A program made the position numbers and the translations under genes. This document shows, piece by piece, positions 1-5,469 of a stretch of 10,265 bases of DNA. The notes below the pieces were generated by a model that did no database searches, had not been told where the DNA came from, and saw only the letters and a program-made list of their open reading frames with translations. The stretch spans positions 378 to 10,642 of the forward strand of contig DKII01000044.1 in assembly GCA_002454125.1 (NCBI GenBank), in the 5' to 3' direction. The first letter of the stretch is position 1; each line of letters opens with the position of its first letter. Source of the stretch: Novosphingobium sp. UBA6722 (GTDB lineage: Bacteria > Pseudomonadota > Alphaproteobacteria > Sphingomonadales > Sphingomonadaceae).

Positions 1-278
1 ATCGCTCGCTGGATCACGCGCTGGAAGCCTGCGGTCGGGGCCGGATCGCCCTTTTCCTCGGTCTTGAGGCTCTGGTACTCTTGGTCGAGGTACTGGCGCA
101 CCACTTCGCCGAGTTCGGCCAGCTCCACGCCGCAGGCCTGCATCACCTGGGCTGCGTCCGGATCGTCGATCAGCGCGAGCAGCAGGTGTTCCAGAGTCGC
201 ATACTCATGGCTGCGCTCTGACGCATTGGCGAGCGCGCTATGAAGCGTCTTTTCAAGGCTCTGGGCAAAACTTGGCAT
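1..278 (-). CDS. clpA: ATP-dependent Clp protease ATP-binding subunit ClpA, N-terminal part (runs off the window)
   Basis: ClpA is the AAA+ unfoldase that feeds substrates, including N-end-rule proteins delivered by ClpS, into the ClpP peptidase in the cytoplasm. The visible 92 codons read MPSFAQSLEKTLHSALANAS and continue with EYATLEHLLLALIDDPDA and a VMQACGVEL segment. This is the first Clp N-repeat (alpha-helical N domain) as found in ClpA: the LEHLLLALIDD core is diagnostic, and the opening MPSF followed by LHxAL is typical of alphaproteobacterial ClpA rather than ClpB or ClpC. The ATG at 276-278 is preceded by a GGAAGG-like ribosome site about 7 nt upstream, which supports this start. 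The rest of the gene, including both AAA+ modules, lies outside the window. clpS often sits upstream of clpA in related genomes but is not seen here. The neighbour upstream is a DUF1192 gene on the same strand, 143 bp away. Confidence 0.92.
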   Translation of the reverse strand, partial: MPSFAQSLEKTLHSALANASERSHEYATLEHLLLALIDDPDAAQVMQACGVELAELGEVVRQYLDQEYQSLKTEEKGDPAPTAGFQRVIQRA

Positions 279-304
279 TTAGAAGCCTTCCCACGGATGG
301 AGTG

Positions 305-325
305 ACCCTTCGATAGCCGAAGGGT
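305..325. repeat. Perfect inverted repeat in the clpA leader
   Basis: ACCCTTCG (305-312) and CGAAGGGT (318-325) are perfect 8-bp arms around a 5-nt spacer, centred about 37 nt upstream of the clpA start. No T-run follows on either strand, so a terminator is unlikely. A leader hairpin or a repressor-type dyad are the simplest readings; no regulator can be named. Confidence 0.5.
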
Positions 326-336
326 ATGAACAAGGA

Positions 337-346
337 TGGTTAACCA
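337..346. promoter_or_regulatory. TGGTTAACCA palindrome, possible CtrA-type half site
   Basis: This is a perfect 10-bp palindrome between DUF1192 and clpA. The minus strand reads TTAACCAT at 343-336, which resembles the half-site form of the alphaproteobacterial CtrA box. A canonical TTAA-N7-TTAA pair is not present, so the CtrA reading is only a suggestion. It sits about 60 nt upstream of the clpA start. Confidence 0.2.
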
Positions 347-372
347 GAGCTACATGGTCAACCCGATTGGGT

Positions 373-407
373 CTTATATGGGATGCCGGGTCGCGACTGC
401 GAAGGGG
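373..407 (-). promoter_or_regulatory. Possible heat-shock (sigma-32 type) promoter for clpA
   Basis: On the minus strand, CCCCTTCGC (407-399) is followed after about 16 nt by CCCATATAAG (382-373). The second element fits the sigma-32 -10 form CCCATnT. The first is an imperfect match to the CTTGAA -35 form. It would start transcripts roughly 85-90 nt upstream of the clpA ATG. Control of a Clp unfoldase by RpoH is biologically reasonable. The elements overlap an inverted repeat, so the resemblance may be coincidental. Confidence 0.25.
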
Positions 408-413
408 CATCCC
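380..413. repeat. Inverted repeat just downstream of DUF1192 (possible 3'-end stem-loop)
   Basis: GGGATGCC (380-387) and GGCATCCC (406-413) are perfect 8-bp arms around an 18-nt loop that itself contains TCGCGA. The structure begins 8 nt after the DUF1192 stop codon, so it could protect or end that transcript. No U-tract follows on the minus strand (the next bases are ATATAAG), so it is not a classical intrinsic terminator. The same 8-mer occurs a third time at 693-700. Confidence 0.45.
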
Positions 414-421
414 GAAATTCA

Positions 422-622
422 TCAATCTGGCCGCCTGAACAGGGCGTCGGCTGCGGCCCGATGGGCTGAAACCTTGTCCCGATGCGCCTTGATCCGGGCG
501 ATCTCTGCCTCCAGCAGCACAATGCGTTCTGCCAGCTCGTCCTGCGAGAGGCGGTCGAGCGGTTCCAGAGCCAGCTGGCTGGCGGCATCGCTGCGCGCGC
601 GGGGGCGGTCGTCGTCGTCCAT
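422..622 (-). CDS. DUF1192 family small protein
   Basis: This 66-residue protein of unknown function is widespread in alphaproteobacteria. It begins MDDDDRPRARSDAASQL. The middle has LDRLSQDELAERIVLLEAEI, the conserved DUF1192 core of a short LS-x-EL-x-ERI turn followed by a coiled-coil helix. It ends with a HRAAADALFRR tail, the AAADxxF motif typical of the family. No signal peptide or membrane segment is visible, and the acidic N-terminus and heptad-like helix suggest a small cytoplasmic dimer. The open frame extends upstream, but the DDDD-type N-terminus of the family places the start at the ATG at 620-622. No good Shine-Dalgarno precedes it, while a TTGACA-type promoter sits close enough to give a nearly leaderless mRNA. 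The divergent neighbour is the quinone oxidoreductase gene, a pairing I recall from related genomes. The function is not known. Confidence 0.85.
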   Translation of the reverse strand: MDDDDRPRARSDAASQLALEPLDRLSQDELAERIVLLEAEIARIKAHRDKVSAHRAAADALFRRPD

Positions 623-631
623 CCGGGGAGC

Positions 632-660
632 AAAATCGAACTTCCTGCGCTTGCTGTCAA
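632..660 (-). promoter_or_regulatory. Sigma-70 type promoter for DUF1192, nearly leaderless
   Basis: On the minus strand a perfect TTGACA (660-655) is followed, after exactly 17 nt, by GATTTT (637-632), a 3/6 match to TATAAT. Transcription would start about 6-7 nt further on, around 625, only a few bases before the ATG at 622. This agrees with the absence of a convincing ribosome site. Confidence 0.4.
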
Positions 661-682
661 CACGGCCAAAGGCTAGGCCGTG
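661..682. repeat. Inverted repeat between DUF1192 and the quinone oxidoreductase gene
   Basis: CACGGCC (661-667) and GGCCGTG (676-682) are perfect 7-bp arms around an 8-nt spacer. The repeat directly abuts the -35 hexamer of the DUF1192 promoter and lies 34 nt upstream of the oxidoreductase start. That position would suit an operator controlling the divergent pair. Confidence 0.4.
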
Positions 683-716
683 CCGCGGTGCTGGGATGCC
701 AACAGGAAAAGCGCAA

Positions 717-1730
717 ATGGCCGGAAATTCTCCCAAAACGCTACCTGACACGATGATTGCGATCGGCTTCGAGGCGCCGGGCGGCCCGGAAGTGCTGCAG
801 CCGCAGTCACTGCCGGTACCTGTGCCGGGGGCGGGTCAGGTCCTGGTCAAGGTGGCTTTTGCCGGCGTTAACCGGCCGGATGTGATCCAGCGCCGCGGGC
901 TTTACCCGCCGCCGCCGGGTGCCTCGCCAATCCCGGGACTCGAGATCGCGGGCGAGGTTGTTTCGCTGGGCGCTGACGTCAGTGACGCCATATTGGGCCA
1001 GCGGGTCTGCGCGCTGGTTTCCGGTGGGGGCTATGCGGAATACTGCCTCGCCATGGCGGATCATTGCTTGCCAGTCCCGGCCGACATGCCGCTTGATCAG
1101 GCGGCGGCCCTGCCGGAAACGCTGTTCACTGTCTGGCACAACGTGTTCGAACGCGGTTGGGCCAAGGAGGGTGAGACGATCCTGGTCCATGGCGGAACTA
1201 GCGGAATCGGCACCATGGCGATCATGCTGGGCAAGGCCTTCGGGCTCACCGTGATCGTCACCTGCGGGGATGCGGAGAAGTGCGCCGCCGCGCTTGAAAT
1301 CGGCGCGGACCACGCGATCGACTATAAAGCCAGCGACTTTGTCGAGGAGGTCAAGCGGATCACCGATGGGCAGGGCGTCGAGCTGGTGCTCGATATGGTT
1401 GCCGGGGACTATGTCGCGCGTAACCTGCGCTGCATGAAGGAAGACGGTCGCCATGTGACCATTGCCGTCCAGGGCGGGATGCAGGCTGACCTCAACATGG
1501 CGGTGATCATGAGCCGCCGTTACACGCTCACCGGATCGACGCTGCGGCCCCGCTCCAACCAGTTCAAGGCGCTGCTGGCGCAGGAAATCGCTGCCAACGC
1601 CTGGCCGCTGTTTACCAGTGGTGCGCTGCGCCCGATCATGGACCAGGCCTTCCCGCTGGCCGATGCTGCCGCGGCCCATGCCCGGATGGAAGCGGGCGCC
1701 CATATCGGCAAGATTGTATTGGCGGTTTAG
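717..1730 (+). CDS. PIG3-type NAD(P)H quinone oxidoreductase (zinc-independent MDR)
   Basis: This 337-residue cytoplasmic medium-chain dehydrogenase/reductase is of the quinone oxidoreductase (QOR/PIG3) branch, which reduces quinones with NADPH. The N-terminal GroES-like domain has PGGPEVLQ (residues 21-28) and GVNRPDVIQRRGLYPPPPGAS (50-70), a PIG3 hallmark. PIPGLEIAGEV follows at 71-81. The Rossmann nucleotide site is HGGTSGIGT at 158-166, and the C-terminus has GAHIGKIVLAV. The structural-zinc cysteine cluster of alcohol dehydrogenases is absent, as expected for this branch. The frame stays open back to 336, but that stretch is antisense to DUF1192 and unlike the family. The ATG at 717 has AGGAAA about 8 nt upstream and gives the family-like LPDTM before the conserved IGFEAPGGPE. 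A later ATG at 753 is possible but lacks a ribosome site. The gene converges with 1740-2420, leaving 9 bp between the stops. The physiological substrate cannot be told from sequence. Confidence 0.9.
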   Translation: MAGNSPKTLPDTMIAIGFEAPGGPEVLQPQSLPVPVPGAGQVLVKVAFAGVNRPDVIQRRGLYPPPPGASPIPGLEIAGEVVSLGADVSDAILGQRVCALVSGGGYAEYCLAMADHCLPVPADMPLDQAAALPETLFTVWHNVFERGWAKEGETILVHGGTSGIGTMAIMLGKAFGLTVIVTCGDAEKCAAALEIGADHAIDYKASDFVEEVKRITDGQGVELVLDMVAGDYVARNLRCMKEDGRHVTIAVQGGMQADLNMAVIMSRRYTLTGSTLRPRSNQFKALLAQEIAANAWPLFTSGALRPIMDQAFPLADAAAAHARMEAGAHIGKIVLAV

Positions 1731-1739
1731 CGCGGAATC

Positions 1740-2420
1740 TCAGGGATCGTCGGCGGCGTTCTGTCGCTCGGGATCGCCAATCATGCCGCCGCTTTCATTG
1801 ACCAGCACGTATTCGCCGCCAAACCAGCCAGGATCGGCCTCGTAGCGCTTGGCCGCCTCCTTGTATTGCTTCTCCTGCGCATACAGCCGTCGCACTTTTT
1901 CCGGGTTGGAGGCCAGCGCCACCACGTCCAGCATGAAGGTCAGTTGATACTGGGCCTTTTCAACGGACTGCCCGGCGTTGAGCCGCTCGGCCATGCCCTT
2001 GATGGCGTCCCGGAACTTGGCTTCCACTTTGGCTTCCGAAAGTACGCGATTGCGCTTTTCGTCAGGCATGCGGACGGCGGGCACGTCAATCGCCGCGCGA
2101 ACCTCCGTGGACCGGCCACCATCAATCGGCTCAAGGGAAAAGGCTACCCGCGATCCCCGCGAATCGGAGCTCGACGGGATGGTGAAGACGATCTCCCGGT
2201 CTGACGGGCGGGTTACCTTGAGCTGGACGTTATCGACGCCCGCAGCACGCAGTCCGCTGCCGAAGGTGTGGACGGCGCTGATCGCCGCATAGGTATCGGC
2301 GACCGGCCGGTTGACCGTGACGGCAAAGTCCTGCTCACCAAAGGCTGCATAACCTCCACCGAACAGGACAGAAATACCAAGGGCGAAGCCGCCGGGGGAG
2401 ATGCGCATCACAAAACTCAT
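1740..2420 (-). CDS. Hypothetical membrane-anchored or exported protein, possible SRPBCC-like fold
   Basis: I do not recognise this 226-residue protein with certainty. Residues about 8-27 form a glycine-rich hydrophobic stretch (GGFALGISVLFGGGYAAF) after a short basic N-terminus, fitting a signal anchor or signal peptide that exposes the rest to the periplasm. The next part, FAVTVNRPVADTYAAIS at 32-48, resembles the start of START/SRPBCC polyketide-cyclase-like domains, and strand-like segments follow to about residue 115. From 118 to 195 the protein is charged and helical (EKRNRVLSEAKVEAKF, RRLYAQEKQYKEAAKRYEAD). It ends with a polar tail (GGMIGDPERQNAADDP). No catalytic motif is visible. 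The first ATG (2420) is chosen; an ATG four codons later (2408) is equally possible, and neither has a strong ribosome site. It is divergent from trcR across a 140-bp gap. It is a real gene: codon use matches its neighbours, and it fills the space exactly between two convincing genes. Confidence 0.7.
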   Translation of the reverse strand: MSFVMRISPGGFALGISVLFGGGYAAFGEQDFAVTVNRPVADTYAAISAVHTFGSGLRAAGVDNVQLKVTRPSDREIVFTIPSSSDSRGSRVAFSLEPIDGGRSTEVRAAIDVPAVRMPDEKRNRVLSEAKVEAKFRDAIKGMAERLNAGQSVEKAQYQLTFMLDVVALASNPEKVRRLYAQEKQYKEAAKRYEADPGWFGGEYVLVNESGGMIGDPERQNAADDP

Positions 2421-2512
2421 TCAAGGCAAGGCCAGCCGCCGGGATAATGGGCGAAACTTAAGAACAGTTTGCTTGCCCGGTTGGACACTTTGGCCTAAAG
2501 CGCCTGGCGAAC

Positions 2513-2534
2513 GGCCGCTCCGTAAGGGGCGGCC
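2513..2534 (+). promoter_or_regulatory. GNRA-capped stem-loop in the trcR leader
   Basis: GGCCGCTCC (2513-2521) and GGGGCGGCC (2526-2534) pair over 9 bp with one U-G wobble, closing a GTAA tetraloop of the GNRA type. The pyrimidine-rich CTATCTATTT follows directly. The stem ends 26 nt before the trcR GTG and just upstream of its ribosome site, so it would lie in the mRNA leader if transcription starts further upstream. It could be a stabilising leader hairpin or a weak terminator/attenuator. Confidence 0.4.
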
Positions 2535-2560
2535 CTATCTATTTCAGACGGAGAATTCCC

Positions 2561-3262
2561 GTGACCCAGCCCACCCCGTTGATGCCGCATGCCACTGCTT
2601 CGTGGCTGGTCGACAACACCGCGCTGTCGTTCGAACAGATCGCCGAATTCTGCGGGCTCCACATCCTTGAAGTCAACGCGATGGCCGATGATCTGGCCAG
2701 CAGCAAGTATACCGGGCGCGATCCGGTCCGCTCGGGCGAGCTGACCATGGCGGAAATCGAAAAGGGCCAGAACGATCCGTCCTATTCGCTGGTCATGCAG
2801 AAGGCCCCGGCCCAGGTCAGCCGCACCAAGGGCCCGCGCTATACCCCGGTCTCGAAGCGCCAGGACAAGCCCGATGGCATCGCCTGGATCCTGCGCAACC
2901 ACCCCGAGATTTCGGACGCGCAGATCGGCAAGCTGATCGGTACGACCCGCAACACCATCGCCGCGATCCGCGATCGCAGCCACTGGAACATCAGCAACAT
3001 CCAGCCCAAGGACCCGGTGACCCTGGGTCTGTGCAGCCAGCGCGAACTTGATGCGATCGTCGCCAAGGCCGCGAAGAAGGCGGGCTTGCTTGATCAGGCC
3101 GGTGATGACCTGCGCCTGGGCGATGACCGCGAGGCCCTGATCGAGGAACTGCGCGCTGAGCGTGAGGCCCAGGCCAAGGCCGCCACCGAAGCCGCGCAGG
3201 AAGCGGAAGCCGCTGCCTGGCTGGAGGCCAAGCGTGCCGCGGAAGCGACCGACGAAGGCTAA
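2561..3262 (+). CDS. trcR: Cell cycle transcriptional regulator TrcR (DUF1013)
   Basis: This 233-residue protein of the DUF1013 family is known in alphaproteobacteria as TrcR, a conserved transcription factor tied to cell-cycle control; its detailed targets are not established by this sequence. The N-terminal part has MPHATASWLVDNTALSFEQI (residues 8-27) and then AEFCGLHILEV, the family signature and an HTH-like unit. The centre carries RQDKPDGIAWILRNHPEI (100-117) and DAQIGKLIGTTRNTIAAIRD (119-138), a second helix-turn-helix, followed by RSHWN. Residues 190-229 are an Ala/Glu/Arg-rich helix that looks like a coiled coil, more variable than the core. The GTG at 2561 is preceded by ACGGAG at a 7-nt spacing and gives the usual N-terminus; the ATG seven codons in (2582) has no such site. 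It is 62 bp upstream of the acyl-CoA synthetase gene on the same strand, so the two may be cotranscribed. Confidence 0.9.
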   Translation: MTQPTPLMPHATASWLVDNTALSFEQIAEFCGLHILEVNAMADDLASSKYTGRDPVRSGELTMAEIEKGQNDPSYSLVMQKAPAQVSRTKGPRYTPVSKRQDKPDGIAWILRNHPEISDAQIGKLIGTTRNTIAAIRDRSHWNISNIQPKDPVTLGLCSQRELDAIVAKAAKKAGLLDQAGDDLRLGDDREALIEELRAEREAQAKAATEAAQEAEAAAWLEAKRAAEATDEG

Positions 3263-3324
3263 GTCCACGGCCTAGGCCAGACTGTCGCTTGCGCGGAACC
3301 GCTTGTCGCGCCACTTAAGCTGAC

Positions 3325-5016
3325 ATGAGTGTCAGCACGCCAGCCGCTACGCCCGTTCAGCCTTGGCAGGCGCATTATGCGCACCCGACGCCGTGGGATA
3401 CCTCCTTTGCGCCGCTGACGGTGCCGCAGATGTTCGCGGATAGCGCGGCGCGGTTTGGCAATCGCCCGCTCGTCGACTTCATGGGGCGCAGCTTCAGCTA
3501 TGCCGAACTTGCCCAGGAGGCGCGCGCATTCGCCGCGGGGCTCCAGCAGCTTGGCATCGCCAAGGGTGACCGGGTCGGGCTGTTTCTGCCGAATGTGCCA
3601 ATCTACGTCTCGGCCTATTACGGCGCGATGCTGGCCGGGGCGACGGTGGTCAATTTCTCGCCGCTTTATACGCCAGCGGAACTGGCTGCGCAGGTCGCCG
3701 ATTCGGGCACCAGGCTGCTGGTGACGGTCGATTCCTCGGCGCTGCTGCCAACCGCGCAAGCAGTGAAGGAGCAGTCGGCGCTGGAATGGCTGGTGGTCGG
3801 TTCGCTGGCGGGCCAGCTCCCCTGGATCAAGGGCCTGGCCATGCGGCTGCTGGCCCGCAAGTCGCTTGCCCCGGTGCCGGAACAGGCGCTGCGCTGGGAT
3901 GACCTGCTGGTCGATGCCGCGCCTGCGCCGGTTGCCCTCGATCCCGAGGAAGACCTGGCCCTGCTGCAATATACCGGCGGCACCACCGGCACCCCCAAGG
4001 GGGCGATGCTGACGCACCAGAACATCACCGCCAACACCCGTCAGGTCGAGGCGATCGACCCGCGCCAGGATGAGCGCGACATGATCGTCGGCGTGCTGCC
4101 GATGTTCCATGTCTTCGCCAATATCTGCGTGCTCAATCGCACCGTGGCGCATGGCGGCTGCATCGCGATGCTGCCGCGTTTCGATGCGGGGCAGGCGCTG
4201 AAGACTCTGGCGCGGGTCAAGGCGACGGCGATCCCGGGCGTGCCGACCATGTACCAGGCGCTGCTGGATCACCCCAATTGCGGGAAGACCGATTTCAGCT
4301 CGCTCAGGGTCTGCATCTCGGGCGGGGCACCCTTGCCGCAGCCGCTCAAGCAGCGGTTCGAGGCAGCGACCGGTGCGCGGCTGATCGAAGGTTATGGCCT
4401 GACCGAAACCGCCGGGGTGGCGACCGCCAACCCCTATGAGGGCGAGGAGCGCCCGGGGACGATCGGCCAGCCGATCCCGGGCACGCGCATCCGTTTGCTC
4501 GATAAAGAAGATCCGACGCAGGATGCGCCTGAAGGAGCGCCGGGCGAACTGGCAATCCAGGGCCCGCAAGTGATGCGCGGTTATTGGCGCCGGCCCGAAG
4601 CGGCCTTGGCCGCCTTTGCCGAGCGGCCGGATGGGCGCTGGCTGCGTACCGGCGATGTCGCGGTGCTGGAAGCGGGCGGCTATCTGCGGATCGTCGACCG
4701 GATCAAGGACATGATCGCAGTCGGCGGTTTCAAGGTCTTCCCGAGCGAGGTCGAGGCGGTGCTGCTGCGTCACCCCGCAGTCAAGGAGGCGCTGGTGATC
4801 GGCGTGCCCGATGCCTATCGCGGCGAAGCACCGCGCGCCTATGTGACCCTGCAGGACGATCATGCGGAAACCGGTGAAGCGCTGGCCAAATGGCTCAACG
4901 CCCAGCTTGGCAAGCATGAGCGGGTGGAGAGTGTGGTGGTGCGGGACAGCCTGCCGAAGACGATGATCGGCAAGCTTGATCGCAAGGCGCTGCGTGCGGA
5001 GGTGGGGCTGGCCTAG
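3325..5016 (+). CDS. Long-chain fatty acid-CoA ligase (AMP-forming acyl-CoA synthetase)
   Basis: This 563-residue enzyme of the ANL superfamily activates a fatty acid with ATP to an acyl-adenylate and then transfers it to CoA, feeding beta-oxidation or lipid synthesis. The core motifs are intact. The A3 phosphate-binding loop YTGGTTGTPKGA is at 216-227 and GYGLTET (A5) at 356-362. RTGD (A7) is at 441-444, followed by DRIKDMIAVGG (A8) at 458-468. PKTMIGK at 544-550 carries K550, the expected adenylation lysine. Length and the N-terminal region (WDTSFAPLTVPQMF, then FGNRPLVDFMG) fit FadD-type medium/long-chain ligases, but chain length and any dicarboxylate preference cannot be read. The ATG at 3325 is the only sensible start. 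No Shine-Dalgarno is visible in the preceding 30 nt, so initiation may be weak or leaderless. It converges with the bactofilin gene, with 24 bp between stops. A 552-codon antisense open frame is a composition artefact. Confidence 0.9.
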   Translation: MSVSTPAATPVQPWQAHYAHPTPWDTSFAPLTVPQMFADSAARFGNRPLVDFMGRSFSYAELAQEARAFAAGLQQLGIAKGDRVGLFLPNVPIYVSAYYGAMLAGATVVNFSPLYTPAELAAQVADSGTRLLVTVDSSALLPTAQAVKEQSALEWLVVGSLAGQLPWIKGLAMRLLARKSLAPVPEQALRWDDLLVDAAPAPVALDPEEDLALLQYTGGTTGTPKGAMLTHQNITANTRQVEAIDPRQDERDMIVGVLPMFHVFANICVLNRTVAHGGCIAMLPRFDAGQALKTLARVKATAIPGVPTMYQALLDHPNCGKTDFSSLRVCISGGAPLPQPLKQRFEAATGARLIEGYGLTETAGVATANPYEGEERPGTIGQPIPGTRIRLLDKEDPTQDAPEGAPGELAIQGPQVMRGYWRRPEAALAAFAERPDGRWLRTGDVAVLEAGGYLRIVDRIKDMIAVGGFKVFPSEVEAVLLRHPAVKEALVIGVPDAYRGEAPRAYVTLQDDHAETGEALAKWLNAQLGKHERVESVVVRDSLPKTMIGKLDRKALRAEVGLA

Positions 5017-5040
5017 CCAGTCCCGGCCAACCTTCCGTGG

Positions 5041-5469
5041 TTAGCCCGCCAGGGTCAGCAGCTTTTCGACGCTTTCGGCCGGGCTGTCTTCGGGCTGGCC
5101 CACGCCGCGCGGGGCAAAGCGGCCATCGACCTGCGCGCCCTGTTCGATCGTCAGCGCATCGTAATGCACGTCGCCATGGATGCGGGCGGACTTGAGGATC
5201 ACCAGTTCGCGCGCCGAGATCGAACCACGCACGATGCCTGAGAGCCGGGCGCTCTCGGCCTTGACCGCGCCTATGATCTCCCCGGTTTCGCCCTGGACCA
5301 GCGAGCTGCAGGCCACATCGCCCTCAACCTTGCCGTCGATGTGCAGGTCAGTCGAAGCCGATACATTGCCCTTGATCGCCATATCGGCCCCAAGGACCGA
5401 GAAGGTCGATCCGCGCATGGTGTTACCGCCCGTTGGTCGCGGCGCTGCGGCCGCCTTCTTGTTGAACAT
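5041..5469 (-). CDS. bacA: Bactofilin (polymer-forming cytoskeletal protein)
   Basis: This 142-residue bactofilin self-assembles without nucleotide into membrane-bound filaments that position cell-wall enzymes. Residues 1-20 are a short basic, disordered tail. MFNKKAAAAP resembles the hydrophobic-basic peptide with which bactofilins attach to the inner membrane. Residues 22-118 are the beta-helix core, with repeating units such as GADMAIKGNVSASTDLHIDG, KVEGDV, RGSISARELVILKSARIHGDV and YDALTIEQGAQVDG. A flexible, Pro/Glu-containing tail follows. The ATG at 5469 has AGGCGG just upstream; the in-frame TTG at 5484 is less likely. The upstream M23 gene ends at 5423, inside this gene, so 47 bp are shared and translation is probably coupled. 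Bactofilin genes next to M23 peptidase genes are a recurrent pairing (Helicobacter CcmA-Csd1, alphaproteobacterial BacA-LmdC). The symbol is given by analogy. Confidence 0.92.
   Translation of the reverse strand: MFNKKAAAAPRPTGGNTMRGSTFSVLGADMAIKGNVSASTDLHIDGKVEGDVACSSLVQGETGEIIGAVKAESARLSGIVRGSISARELVILKSARIHGDVHYDALTIEQGAQVDGRFAPRGVGQPEDSPAESVEKLLTLAG

Noticed and set aside
336..716. N-terminal extension of the quinone oxidoreductase frame
   Set aside because: The extra 127 codons are antisense to DUF1192, and the family starts near 717, where there is also a good ribosome site.
2459..2474. TTAA near 2459 as a CtrA box upstream of trcR
   Set aside because: The second TTAA half at the N7 spacing is replaced by TTGC, so the match is too poor to call.
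3269..3278. GGCCTAGGCC palindrome after trcR as a terminator
   Set aside because: A gapless 10-bp palindrome cannot form a useful hairpin, and no T-run follows.
3259..4917. 552-codon open frame antisense to the acyl-CoA synthetase gene
   Set aside because: Its translation is Arg/His/Gln-rich without any domain and mirrors the codon periodicity of a gene whose motifs are all intact. It is a GC-composition shadow.
5017..5040. Bidirectional terminator between the acyl-CoA synthetase and bactofilin genes
   Set aside because: No stem with a T-run is present in the 24-bp gap.
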